Source: Heterocephalus glaber
Lineage: Eukaryota > Chordata > Mammalia > Rodentia > Bathyergidae
Reading direction: 5' to 3'
DNA length: 64,000 bases
Assembly (NCBI RefSeq): GCF_000247695.1
Contig: NW_004624865.1
Span: forward strand, 4,081,090-4,145,089
Part shown: piece by piece, positions 11,231 to 22,090 of the stretch
How positions within the stretch are numbered: position 1 is the first letter of the stretch
How the letters are laid out: each line of letters starts with the position of its first letter
Notes under the pieces: generated by a model
What the model saw: the letters and a program-made list of their open reading frames with translations, nothing else
What the model was told of the DNA's origin: nothing
Databases searched by the model: none
Made by a program: the position numbers and the translations under genes

Positions 11231-11636
11231 AATGGCAAGTTCATAAACTCTGCCCTGCCAACTTTTCTTAAGTGAATATCATACCTATATTGACATTTTG
11301 AGAGAGTAAAGAAGATAAAAACAAAGGTCAAGTTTTGTTTTACACTTAGTTATCTGTTGGGTACCAAAGTCTTGGGTTTTAGCAAAAACTTCTTTTTTAA
11401 GTCCCTGATTATCTCAGAAGAAGACACAAATTGTGCTTTTCATGAGTAACAGGTAAAGGCCCAGAAGTTTGTTTGTCCTAGGTTCCCACAGTGGTCTCTG
11501 ACTACATCACTAGGAAGGTTCTAAAAGGTCAGTCTTCCCGTGACTTTGAAGTTTCCTGAATCCCCCACAGTCTTGAAGGCCCATGCATTCTCTGAAAACC
11601 ACAAGTGTCCCTCTGAGTCCCTCTAATCACCAAGTG
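11231..11636. other. Unassigned sequence
   Basis: Nothing recognisable was seen. Confidence 0.4.
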
Positions 11637-11722
11637 GACCAGGTTGGGTTGCAATTTGTGATCCTCAGGCCTCAGCCTCCCAGAGTTCTGGGATTAAAAG
11701 TGTGTACCACCAAGCATGCCTT
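11637..11722 (-). repeat. B1 SINE fragment
   Basis: It reads 'accaggttgggttgcaattt', 'gcctcagcctcccagagttc', 'tgggattaaaagtgtgtacc', 'accaagcatgcc'. This is the left half of a B1, reversed. Confidence 0.85.
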
Positions 11723-12112
11723 AAACTTTTTTAAAACCTGAAAAAGAAGGTGACCATGCTGATCCAAGGAAGCCAATAGACAGACAAGATCATCCAGGTG
11801 GAGAGAAGGAAAAGAAAGAGCAGGTGATAAATAAGAGGTGCAGAGATCTTCACCTGAGGAGGATCAGAGACAGTTTGCAAGTGTCCCTCACTGGCCTCCA
11901 GCCCTTAACTAACCCCAGCCCACATTCGGGGTTCACAGGGGTGACACATGTCAAGAAAGAACAAAGACTCCTGGAGTCAAAAAGAGGTCACCTGAGTGTC
12001 TTCTTTCTTAAGTAGTACAATAAAAATTGATCGTATATTCATTCTAGAAGTATTTTGCAACTCCTACTCTGTCAGACACTGCAGAGGCAGCAGTGAAACA
12101 TCATAGCCCAGT

Positions 12113-12318
12113 GAAACCCTGTGATCCCAGAACTCTCGGAGGCTGAGGCAGGAGGATCACAAGTTGGACCTCAGCCTAGGCAACTTTGTGACTTAGCAAG
12201 CCGGTGTCTCAAAATAAAAAATAAAAAAGGGCTGGGGATGCAGCTCCATGTGAAGGTCCTGGGTTCAATCTTCATCACTGCAAAATAATAATAACAATAA
12301 CAATAATAATAAATAAAA
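12113..12318 (+). repeat. B1-dID-like SINE with (AAT)n tail
   Basis: B1 part: 'ccctgtgatcccagaactct', 'ggaggctgaggcaggaggat', 'cctaggcaactttgtgac'. The linker is A/T rich. ID part: 'gggctggggatgcagctcca', 'tcctgggttcaatcttcatc'. The tail expands into an AAT/AAC microsatellite at 12284-12315. Confidence 0.92.
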
Positions 12319-12879
12319 TCAAAGCCCTCATAGAGTTACTGCCTAGTGAGGGAGGTAAGACATTAAACCAACTAATGAAATACATAAATCCAACAGTGAG
12401 AAGAGCCAATAAACAGATGTGAAGTTCTCTATAGAAAGATGCCCAGGAGAAGAATGAAGATTTGGGTCAGGGACAGTGTCCAACTGATGCCTAGCAGTGC
12501 TTGTGTCCAAGTTCTTTCATCACCCAACACCTTTTTTTTTAATATTTGATGCTTTCCCAGACCCACACTGGTTACCATCAAGCACTGGAAACACGCGTGT
12601 CTTTAGCACCCGTGTGTGGGACTCCGCGACTTCCCTCAGCTGCCCATGCTCCCCTCTCTGCATCTCATCCGGAGAAACAGGGGTGAAATCACATTTCCAT
12701 GAAGCACTGAGTCAGAAATAACCTTAAGTAGCACACGTGCTTCATTTACTGTTGATCAAAGACTTCCACAAATGAGAATTCCCCCAGGGCCCAGCAGGCC
12801 CATGACGAAGGTAGAGTACAGAGTGTTTTATTCCTGTTGCACTCTTTGGAGAAGGATTTGAGAAAACGTATGCAAAATA
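12319..12879. other. Unassigned sequence
   Basis: No gene or repeat was recognised. Confidence 0.4.
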
Positions 12880-13025
12880 ATAGCCAGCAGAACTATTATA
12901 GCCATTGCATAGGCGAGGAAAATAGTCTGAGGAAGTTTATGGGACCTGCCCAACTCCACATATCTATTAAATAATAAACCTGGACTCAAAGCCCAGGTCT
13001 TCTAACCCCAAGCCCGAGCTTTCTG
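12880..13025 (-). repeat. MIR-like fragment
   Basis: The reverse MIR order is seen: 'gcataggcgaggaaaatagt', 'gacctgcccaactccacata', 'taataaacctggactcaaag', 'cccaggtcttctaacccc'. Confidence 0.7.
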
Positions 13026-13378
13026 CCCCACCACACACGGCCATGCCAGTCTTCTGCCTGGGGCTGCAGGTGCCCGGATACACTATAGTGAAGCCAGGGA
13101 CCTCTGCTCTCCTGCCCTTGAACGTCAGCCAAGACCAAAAGCCAAGACTTAAGCCACACTGACCAGACAGGGGCATCTGGGGAGTGATCCATGGAGCTCT
13201 GGAGAAACAGGAGTGTGTGGATAACTTTGGATGCAAGAGTTATCCCAGAAAAGCTGGCAGAGCAGCTGGTAGAGTACGGGCTATTAAGGGAAATGGGCTC
13301 CAGACTGAAGGAGACTATTTGGCCCAAGTGTTAGAAGATAACAGGCGTGGGCCAAAAACTGCCAGGACTCCCTCTCCC

Positions 13379-13444
13379 TTCTCTCCCTCATTCCCATGAT
13401 TCAGTTGGCTTTTTCTCTCCCTCATTCCCATGATTCAGTCAGCT
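13379..13444 (+). repeat. 34-bp tandem duplication (two units)
   Basis: A block containing 'ttctctccctcattcccatg' and 'attcagt' occurs at 13379 and again 34 bases later at 13413. The two units are identical over 27 bases and then differ slightly ('tggct' versus 'cagct'). A recent local duplication. Confidence 0.9.
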
Positions 13445-13534
13445 TTCCCAAACTACTGCAAGGCTCCCAGAAATGCTCTTCTGGGTCTTTCACACCTAGG
13501 TCAGAACAAGAGCCCAGGTCAAAATGAGGAGTAG

Positions 13535-13745
13535 GAAGAAATGCCATTTATTGAGCACCTGATGTGTCCTGGAGACATGAGTTCTCTATGAGTCTCATTT
13601 AATGCCCAAAACAGCTCTGCCAGGCAGTGATTATTTCCCACCTTAGAGATGAAGAAAGGGAAGCTCAGAGGCTGCTTCATGAGCTGAGGGAAAACCACTA
13701 CCAAGCCAAGAAACTGATTTCAATCCAGGAGAATTGGAGGCCAGA
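13535..13745 (-). repeat. MIR/L3-like fragment
   Basis: It reads 'tttattgagcacctgatgtg', 'tctcatttaatgcccaaaac', 'cttagagatgaagaaaggga', 'agctcagaggctgcttcatg'. This is the reverse orientation of the common ancient SINE/LINE end. Confidence 0.75.
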
Positions 13746-13944
13746 GCCAGGGATCTCTGAGGATCCACATTACACAGCAAAAGATCGGAAAGTTTCTGCT
13801 CTGTCAACCACTGAAGTGTGAACCACTCAGTGAAGAACCAACAAATCACATCTGTCTAAACTGGATTCATGCAATTCAATCACAAAATGTCTCAGCTAAG
13901 GGGAGACACACAACCTGCTGTATCCAAGCATGGACCTCTTGTGT

Positions 13945-14615
13945 TCAATTTTTTTATTAGTCCACGTTTGTGGTACATGATTGTATTCCTTGTGGGAATG
14001 GTATGAGTACCTAACACATCTTAATTCCCTTTACATCTCCTTTCCCTTCCCTTTCTCTCCCCTCCCTCCATCTCTCAGTTTCTTTCCCATTTGAAAAAGA
14101 TCTGTCTCCCTCTTTCCTAATTTCTATTTTTATTTTGCTCTTTTTTTATAATATGGAGTTTTCATGTAAGAGAAACCATGTGCCTTTTAAGCTTGTGTGT
14201 CTGATTTATTTCATTTAATGTTATGGTCTCAAGGTACACCCATATTCCTATAAATGACTCAAGTTTATCCTCCTTTATGGCAGAACAGTATTCCATGGTG
14301 TGTAAATACTACATTCCCTTCGTCTGTTGATAGAGATGGAGGCTGCTTCCAAGATTTAGCTATTATGAGTTGTGCTGCTATAAACATGGGCATGCATGGA
14401 TCACTGTGATATGATCTTCAACTCTTTTGGAAGGATACCTATATGAGAGATACCTGGTGGGATGAAATTTCTAGTTTTAGATTTTGCGGAACCTCCATAC
14501 TTATTTATAGTATGGTTGTTCTAGTTTACAATCCCACCAACAAGGTAGAAGGGCTCCCTGCCCAGCCCCACAGCCTCACCAAGTGTTAATTATTCCCATG
14601 GGATCGAAATGGTCC
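13945..14615 (-). mobile_element. LINE-1 3' end
   Basis: Reverse orientation: the 3' UTR appears first ('attccttgtgggaatggtat', 'ccctttctctcccctccctc', 'catgtaagagaaaccatgtg'). ORF2 tail landmarks follow ('ctgatttatttcatttaatg', 'cagaacagtattccatggtg', 'gctattatgagttgtgctgc'). It is 5'-truncated and has in-frame breaks. Confidence 0.92.
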
Positions 14616-15584
14616 TTGAATCACCCTATTTTTCATATAAGTTTGTGTTTATCACATCAGGCAAAAGCAATTATGGCAGCCCGCTGATTCATGAACATCA
14701 CTAAATTTTTACACAAACACATCGATTACTTACATTTATCAGCCTCTGGGAAGCACCAGACTGTTCTTCACCACCATATCCGGAAAAGGCAAGATTCTTC
14801 ACAAACGCAGTTATCATTCACATTCATGACTCATTACACTGATGCTTGCAGTAATCATGAGTTTGTTTGCAAAGATGATTCACGTCTGTGCTGTAGGAAA
14901 GGCAGGCAGGGTGTGTTTAGAGGGAGGTGAGCTTTGTACTACTGATCTAGAGGGTCTTTAAGCCTTTATGGGCTTGGAAACAATTTAACAGCAGCAACAA
15001 GAAACATAGTACCAAAAGAAGCAACAAAGTTCATTTCTGGATGATCAGCCCTGCCTCTCTCAATTATTAGGCAGAGAGCAACTGATACTGTTGCTGGAGG
15101 TTTTGCTGCATTTCAGGACCTTGAATGGAAACTGTAGCAAGAGATATCAAATAGGTCTTCTTGTTTTTTTACACTCACCTTTATTTGTTTGGATTCTGAT
15201 GACAAAAATGCATAGGAAACTCTGAAATACCCAGAGGATAATTAGCATGCCTGTGGATTTAATGCTGGTGGATACACCGAGTATCAATTTGTATTACATA
15301 CAAAGTGTCAAAGTGGGACAAACAGTTAATACTTGTTTGCTTCCTGTTACCAAGTTCAAGGTTCTAACATTTGCAAAACATCCCTGAGTAGTTAAGAAAA
15401 AGTGGAGAAATGAAATTTAGAGCCGATTATGAGTTAGAATCTTCTGCAAGAAATGTTATTTATCCATAAACTTTCTGGACTTTTTCCCCCTGCACTAGAG
15501 AGAAAAGATTTGCAACTTTGATGTAATATCTTCTCCATCTCTTCCTGTTCAATTACAAAGAAAAAAATAATTGTTTTTTCATTT
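14616..15584. other. Unassigned AT-rich interval between two L1 ends
   Basis: No gene was recognised. The part 15000-15480 is free of recognisable repeats and has the even, AT-moderate texture often seen in conserved non-coding DNA, but that is an impression only. Confidence 0.35.
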
Positions 15585-16452
15585 TTGTTTTTCCATTTTT
15601 ATTTTTTTATCGGTACATGCTTGCAGTGCATAGTGATTACATTCCTTGTGGGCAGTCATTGTGTATACACAACACAGTTCAATTCTTTTCTCATCCTCTT
15701 CTCCTCCCTTCCATCCCACCTTGAACTATCCCTTGGTTCCCTTCCCATTTGAAAAAGATCCTTCTCCCTGTTTCCTGTTAGCTATTTTTTTATTTTGCTC
15801 TTTATTTATACTTTGAATTTCTTATACAAGAGAAACCATAGATATTTAAGCTTCTGTGTCTGATTTATTTCACTTAATATTATAGTCTCAAGGTGCATCT
15901 ATTTTCCCACAAGTAACTCAAGTTTATCCTTTTTATGACAGAGTAGTACTCCATTGTGTGTAAATACCATACTGTCTTTATCCATTCATTTGTTGGTAGA
16001 CATATAGGCTTCTTCTAAGATCTAGCTATTATGAGTTGTGCTGTTAAAATCATGAGTATCCAGTATCCCTGTAATACGATGTCTTCGATTCTCTCAGGAA
16101 GATACCTAGAAGGGAAATAGCTGGGTGAATTGGAATTTTTATTGTTAGTGTTTTGAGAATCTCCATACTGATCTCCACTGTGATTGCACAAGTCTACATG
16201 CCCACCAACAATGTAGATGGGTCTTTTTCCTGGCAGCCTCTCCAGCACTTATTATTTGTTTTTTGATGATGGCCGTTCTTTCTGGGGTGAGATGGAATCT
16301 CAGTGTTGTTTCCATTTGCACACCTCTAGTGCCCAGTGACGCTGAGCATTTCTTCATGTATATGTGGGCCATGGGAATCCTAACATCACATGTAAACTTT
16401 GTCCACAAGCATGATGGGGATGACCGTGCTCTTCCGTTGTGGCTGTTTGTTG
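15585..16452 (-). mobile_element. LINE-1 3' end (second copy)
   Basis: Same family and orientation as the L1 ending at 14615. It reads 'tcggtacatgcttgcagtgc', 'attccttgtgggcagtcatt', 'cccatttgaaaaagatcctt', 'gagtagtactccattgtgtg', 'tttttcctggcagcctctcc'. It is slightly longer than its neighbour and broken by stops. Confidence 0.92.
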
Positions 16453-16477
16453 GTTGTTGAAGTAAATGCGTACACAA

Positions 16478-16512
16478 GCACGTGTGCGTGTGTGTGTGTG
16501 TGTGTGCATGTG
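16478..16512 (+). repeat. (TG)n microsatellite
   Basis: An alternating TG run with a few interruptions lies directly downstream of the L1. Likely length-polymorphic. Confidence 0.95.
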
Positions 16513-17844
16513 TCGGGGAGGGCAGGAGAACCAGGTGGAAAAAAATGAATTCAAGTTACGAGGCTGACAATTTTTAAAACTAAGTGTCAGGGCACGTTGC
16601 TACCAAACACTGAAATAAAAGGTTCAGCAGGAAAAGGGAATACAGTTGGAAACGGTTTCCTGGTGCAGCCTCTGACAGTCCGAAGTCAAGCCTGGTCCCA
16701 GGTAACACACAGACAACTCGCTGTGCTGGCCTGGGGTCCCTGGAGCTGGACTCTGAAGGGGGAGCGGCATGGGGGGAGCTCGGGAGGGCAGGTTCAGCAC
16801 ACGCTGTCCCTGAGCCCTGGTTGGACCTTCTCCAGGGCCCCAGGTCAGGATGGCCCTCCCTAGCATCCCAGCTGAGGGCCAGGGCCTGGTCCTTGTGTCC
16901 CTGCACAAGTTGGTCACTTCTGGAGGGGACAAAACTGTGACCGAGGCCAAGGGCAATTTCTAGCGAGGTGAGTTGTGACCCCACAGCTAGTCCCCAGCAG
17001 CAGCTGTGGGTCACTGCGTCCTCCCAGCTCACCTGCCCTGGTCATACATAAATATAGATACACCTACACATACACACATGATTTATTTTCAGAAGAAATT
17101 AGTTCTTGCAATTACAGAGCCTGGCAAGTCCAAACTCTACAGGGTGAGCCACCAGGCTGGAGGCCCCGGAAGGACTGCTGTTGAAACCTGAGTCCCAAGG
17201 CATCTATGATAACCTCTCCCCCCCTTCCTGAGGGAGGGCACTCTTTGTTGTCTAAGGTCTTCAACTGATTAGGGGAGACCCACCTGCGGTATAGAGGGTG
17301 ATCTGATCTCATCTAAGAAATATGTTCATGGCAACAGCTAGATGAGTATTTGACAAACTTTCTGGATACCATGGTTTAGGAAATGAACCAGGCACAGAAA
17401 ATGAACCATCACATTCAGCATAGATTCTAGCTGTCCTCCTCCGCTGGTCACCTCTAGGTAACCCAAAGCTTCATCTTTGTAGGATTTAAACTTTTAAAAG
17501 ACCCTGATGCCTTTGTTTTTCTCGTGTCTTGTTCAATGCATCAGCAAATCCTGCCAGTTTGGGCATCAAAATATACCCAGTCCCCCTTTCTCTTTCTCTA
17601 AGTCAAGCCTCTGGCCTACTAGCTCCAACTCCGCCTTTGTCTGCCCATCTCACCCACCAGCCACAACCCTTCCCCTCAAGAGATGCCGTGGTGCCATAGC
17701 ACCTCGACACCTTTCGGTCAGAGCTGTCTTAGGACTTCCCACAGCAGGCAGAGAGGAGCCGGAGTCCTTCCAGAGCCCGCAAGCTCCGTGTCCTCATCCT
17801 CCACAGCTCCTGCTACCAGAAGGGGGGCCTAAGGGCCACTGGTG
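16513..17844. other. Unassigned 1.3-kb interval
   Basis: No gene was recognised. ORFs of up to 157 codons overlap on several frames, which is typical of a GC-richer stretch rather than of a conserved exon. A short CA/TA-rich run lies near 17050-17080. Confidence 0.4.
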
Positions 17845-18415
17845 CCCAGAACAAAAAGAACTGGACAAGACACACAGAAAACGCAGCAGAGGTGTGCATT
17901 TATTGAAGGTGGAAAAGAGGTTCACTCTACAGGGGGGAGCAGGTGGAGCCACCCCCAGGAAAGGGGAAAGGGGTCTTTAGCATCCAGGAGTCCCAAGACA
18001 GCTTCCCCTCTTGCAAGCGAAGAGGACATTTGTCCTATGGAAAACTCTTGGTGTAACACCGTGTGTAAACAGTGCTAAGAGAAAACTTGCTTGGCTTCCT
18101 GCCACATGTAAATGAAGAACCAGAAACACTGTTTTTTGACTGACTGTGCCTCCATGCAAATGTGGGATTGAAAAGCGCATGTTCTGATTGGCTCTGCAAA
18201 CAGCACCACATTTGAATGAGGGATTGGAAACAGAGTGCTCTGATTGGTTCCCTGTACGGAGCTCAGGAGCCTTGGAGTCATTCTGGGTCGGTGTTCTGTG
18301 CCTGTCTGGTTTTTTCTAGAAAACAACTCCCTCAACCTGCTAGCCATGGGTCTTAGGAATCTTTGACACGTTCCACCCTGCTGGTTTGGCCCAGCCGTAA
18401 TTTCCTGCCTCTCTC
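17845..18415 (-). mobile_element. Class I (ERV1-type) solo LTR, probable
   Basis: Read on the minus strand, it has a U3-like region with two CCAAT boxes (plus-strand 'attgg' at 18187-18191 and 18243-18247). These sit in an imperfect direct duplication of about 45 bp (18158-18255). An octamer-type ATTTGCAT lies on the minus strand at 18154-18161. An AATAAA follows at 17899-17904. No internal retroviral genes flank it. The family name and exact ends are not certain. Confidence 0.6.
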
Positions 18416-18689
18416 CCATGACTCTGTTAGCCTGGAATTTTCTCCAAACTACTCTGCTGAAGTCTCACTGCCCCTCTGCCTCCGCTCCGGCAAGAGCAGC
18501 TCCTTCCAGCCTCCCTCGCTGGGCGCAGGCTTCTCCCTGTGCCTGGACCCCACTCAATCCAGGAGGACAGAAGTCTTCTCCCTGGCTCTTCCAGTGTCAC
18601 TCGATGGCGTTCCCTCGGCCACATTCTTCACCCAGCCTGTGCAAAAAAGACAAGCTTCCAGCCCTCAACATCTCCACCTTAACTTTTCC
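18416..18689. other. Unassigned sequence
   Basis: Nothing was recognised with confidence. The stretch may be the less conserved upstream part of the following L2. Confidence 0.35.
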
Positions 18690-18862
18690 TGCATTTCATT
18701 TATCATCCCCTGACAGTGTGTGATACCTTGTTTCCTGTCTCCCTCCTCAGAAGTGACATCCTCGAGGACAAGTAAGCTTGCATTATGTGCTGCTGTGTCT
18801 TCAGCACTTCAGATAGTGCCCAGCACACATTAGGTGCTCAGTAAATAGTATTTTTGAGTGAT
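18690..18862 (+). repeat. L2 LINE 3' end
   Basis: It reads 'cctgtctccctcctcagaag', 'tgacatcctcgaggacaag', then the L2 terminus 'tgcccagcacacattaggtg' and 'ctcagtaaatagta'. An ancient 5'-truncated copy. Confidence 0.75.
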
Positions 18863-19034
18863 TATTTCCTGCTTGCTTTTTGTACTCTCTTTCTTTCTTT
18901 AAATCTTCCTATTTAACCTTATAATACCGATGACAGTTCTTGGAAGGCATTATCTGGTATACTCCTCAGAAGAATCTACTGGGATCGGGTACCAGTTTTC
19001 ACCATATTTTACAGATGACATTGAGGTCTGGGAT

Positions 19035-19311
19035 GGTGTGTTAGCATCCTGTCACTATAACAAATACCTGCGGCAATCAGCTTATAAGGAGAAAAGGTTC
19101 ATTTTGGCTCACAGTCCTGGAGGTTCCAGGCCATAATCAGTAGATCCTGTTGGTTTAAGCCTGTGGTGCTCACCTGGTGGCCAGGAAGCAAAAGAGAAAG
19201 AAGAGACTGTGGTCTGTGAGCCCCTTCGAAGGAAAGCACCAGTGACCCAAAGACCCCCAACTTTAAGACAACCTCGTATCTCCAAGGTTCCACTGGCTTC
19301 CCACAGCACCA
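19035..19311 (-). mobile_element. MaLR LTR fragment
   Basis: The reverse-complement MaLR start is visible: 'ttagcatcctgtcactataa', 'acaaatacctgcggcaatc', 'cattttggctcacagtcctg'. The 'gccaggaagcaaaagagaaa' block of the same family follows. The far end is replaced by the adjoining B1. Confidence 0.75.
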
Positions 19312-19440
19312 AGCTGGGAATGGTGCCACACAACTGTAATCTCAGCAGTCTGGGAGGCTGAGTCAGGAGGATCACAAGTTGAACACAGCCTGGACACCAA
19401 AGATCTTAGGTCCGATCTCCAGTACCACCACCAAAAAACA
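19312..19440 (+). repeat. B1-dID-like SINE, internally deleted
   Basis: It reads 'ctgggaatggtgccacacaa', 'tgggaggctgagtcaggagg', 'aacacagcctgga', then jumps to the ID terminus 'aggtccgatctccagtacca'. The ID 5' half is missing. Confidence 0.85.
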
Positions 19441-20654
19441 GTTCAAACCAAAGCAAGTGGTTATGTAACTTGGCTGGTGTCACACAGATAGTGAATGTGA
19501 GAGAGAAAGATAGAACTAAGTTCTGCCTATTCCAAAGCCACTCCACAGGAAAGCACCCCTGGGATGAAAGGCACCAGAGAGGGCACCAGAGTTTGCTGGG
19601 ATCATTTGAGCTCCTGGGAAGGTAGCCCAGATGTCAGACGAAGCCCCTGTCCTTTCTTCTAAAAAGGGGACATTTTATGGAAGAAGAGGAAAGAACTTGG
19701 CTTGCAACAGAAGGAGGTGACTTGATCCAGTGCAGAAAGCAGACCCCAAGAAGAGGACAGCAGGCACTCTAGCAGCACCACACATCTGGACAGCCCAGCT
19801 GCAGATGTAGTAAGCTGGGAGCACAGCCACAGAGATGGAGGGACAAGGTGAGACTGCTTGAGGTAGTGGTGACACAGGGCTGGCCCAGCACTTCCCACTG
19901 AGCCACCTCGAGGAAGTTACTTACTGTCCTTCATCTCCATCTGCCTATGTGTAAGACAAGGATCTGATACTCTGAGAACGCTAGGTAATTGATGTGAATT
20001 ACCTGTGTGCACAAATCCTCCAGAAATAAAGCATTTCATGCCTCAACACCTATAGGATGGATTTTTCTTGCTTCTGTGGACATGACCAAGACCAGCTCAG
20101 CTGCAGCCTTCACTGACACCACAGGACAGGGTGGCCAGGGGAAGGATGAGGCTTCCTCTCAGGGCCCTGGCAATCAGTGGTTGCAGGCCCGTAGCCCAGA
20201 GTCAAGACTCTCCGTGCAGGTGACTTTCTTCAGGTCTGTGACCACAACTGCAGAACCAGACATCAAGCATACAGAGGGCAGATGAGGCAGACGTTAACCA
20301 GCCCAGCCTCTGCCTCCCCAGAAGGTCGGTGGTGCATGGCTTCCGATAAGAACAGAGTGGGTGTCCGGAGCAGGCACTCTCCAGACACAGCCACTGGCTG
20401 TCCAGGCCCCAGAGAGCAGCTGCCCACCTTGTCCACCTCGGGGAGCACAGGGACTGGGACAGAGCAGAATGGCAGGCAGAGCTGGAGCCAGGGCATCCGG
20501 AAACCACCTGCCTCTATGTGGGAGATGAAGGACACACAGAAGAGAGCGAAATCAGGGTTCCTCAGGGCATCATCAAGGCCTTGCAAAGACTGTGAACCAG
20601 AGGGCTATGGCTCAGTGTTTCCTCCCAACCGCAGGCTGACATTTTATTGTCACT
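19441..20654. other. Unassigned 1.2-kb interval
   Basis: No gene was recognised. Overlapping plus and minus ORFs of 100-133 codons at 20.2-20.7 kb lack any recognisable domain. Confidence 0.4.
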
Positions 20655-20780
20655 GTGATGTTACTGGGATGAAGGACCTTTAAGAGGTGTGTGGGTCATG
20701 AGGATGAATACTCAGCTCACCCCTTCTTTCTCTCCCCACCTCCTTGCACTGTCTTGCCCTTGCACTCTGCCCTGCATAAG
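20655..20780 (+). mobile_element. Older MST-like MaLR LTR, left part
   Basis: It shows 'aagaggtgtgtgggtcatga' followed by a pyrimidine-rich block with 'tgtcttgcccttgcactctg'. This matches the first half of an MST-type LTR. The second half resumes at about 21119 after an inserted LTR. Confidence 0.6.
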
Positions 20781-21118
20781 ACCATTCATCATAATTTATC
20801 AACTTGATTGGCTTGGGATCTGCCCGTGAGTTAGTGCAGCACACTCCTGGGGGTGTCTGGGTGGACATGGAGGGTGACCTTGGGGTCCGTATCTGGTTCC
20901 CTGCCCCTTCCTCTCTGGCTCTGTTCCCCTGCTCTGCTTCCTGGCTCCCATGAACTGAGCAGCTCTGCTTCCCCATGCCCTTCCGCCATGATGATCCTGT
21001 CTTGGAGCAGCCGACCATGGACTGAATCCCCCAAAATCATGAGCCAGGTTAAACCTCTCCTCCTTGAGGTTGTGGGTGTCACAGGCATTGTGTCCCAGGA
21101 ATGAGAAGGCTGATCGAT
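20781..21118 (+). mobile_element. MaLR LTR inserted into the older MaLR LTR
   Basis: Landmarks: 'aacttgattggcttgggatc', 'cttccgccatgatgatcctg', 'gaccatggactgaatccccc', 'ccaggttaaacctctcctcc', 'attgtgtcccaggaatgag'. It closely resembles the 3' half of the LTR at 5519-5903. It separates the two halves of the older LTR, so it is the younger insertion. No coding sequence. Confidence 0.7.
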
Positions 21119-21262
21119 GTCATGTTAGGATGCAGCATGGGTCTATACTGGATGTTGGTGCCTTAACCTGGGACTTCCCAGGCTCCAGAACTGTAAGCCC
21201 ATAATTTCCATCCTTTGTAAATTTCTCAGGCATCCTTTTATGGCTATAAAGGCCCATGACAC
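21119..21262 (+). mobile_element. Older MST-like MaLR LTR, right part
   Basis: It reads 'tggatgttggtgccttaacc', 'tgggacttcccaggctccag', 'aactgtaagcccataatttc', 'tgtaaatttctcaggc'. This is the 3' end of an MST/MLT LTR, continuing the fragment at 20655-20780. Confidence 0.7.
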
Positions 21263-22090
21263 AAAGGGAGGGGCAGATTGAGCAAGGCAGTGTGCATGAC
21301 ACAGAGCAGCACCTGGAGATGCTCAGGTCCCTGTGCCCAGCAGCCTCCCCTAAGCAGCCACTTGCACCTCAGATCCTGCAGGGTGGTGGCCCGCCTCCGC
21401 TCTGGAGTCCGGGTGCCCTCGATAGTGATACCGCCCTGAACGTCACCCACTGCACCACCCTGACCATCATTCTGGGCTCTTTCCTGTCTTCATCTTTGTA
21501 TCCGAGTAGGTACCAAGGCCTGTGGACATTTTGCACTCCACACTTTTCACATCATTCTGTCCTGAACCTCTCACCTACCAACGTGGTGACTGGGAGTCAC
21601 CAGAAGCACAGAAAAGGAGAAAGGAAGGTCGATTTCCAAAAAAGAGGTAGCTGCTACCATAAAAGGAGAAAAGGGTTGCTAGGCTCTAAAATGCACAGAT
21701 GTGCACAGCCCTAATAATCGTGAAACTAGCAAGTTTTTAAATGTTACCTTTTTCATAAATCAGAGAACATTAAAGGTTATGCCTAATGTAATGTCACTCT
21801 CACTTGCATACTAATATGTGTTGAAAAGTGAGGAGGAGGAAGGAGAATGAAAAGGGATCGACTGGGACAGGCATCCAGCCAATGTTCACAGAGCCCCAGC
21901 CCTTGGGACGGGGCTGGGTGCTGCCCATCAGCTGCCCTGTGCCTCCTCAAAGCAAAAGGAAACCACCAAACCAGGGAGAGTACTTTGGCCCCCAACACTT
22001 GAGAATCCATTTCAAAATGGGGGCTTCAGAATTAAGGTCTTCTCATGCCATTTTGCAAGCCTGCTCATCAATTTTGCTCCTACAAGGTAT
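21263..22090. other. Unassigned sequence
   Basis: No gene was recognised. A 152-codon plus-strand ORF (21256-21714) shows no domain or repeat I can name. Confidence 0.4.

Noticed and set aside
17507..17980. 157-codon ORF, plus strand
   Set aside because: Runs into the antisense of a probable LTR; no domain; low-complexity proline/serine composition.
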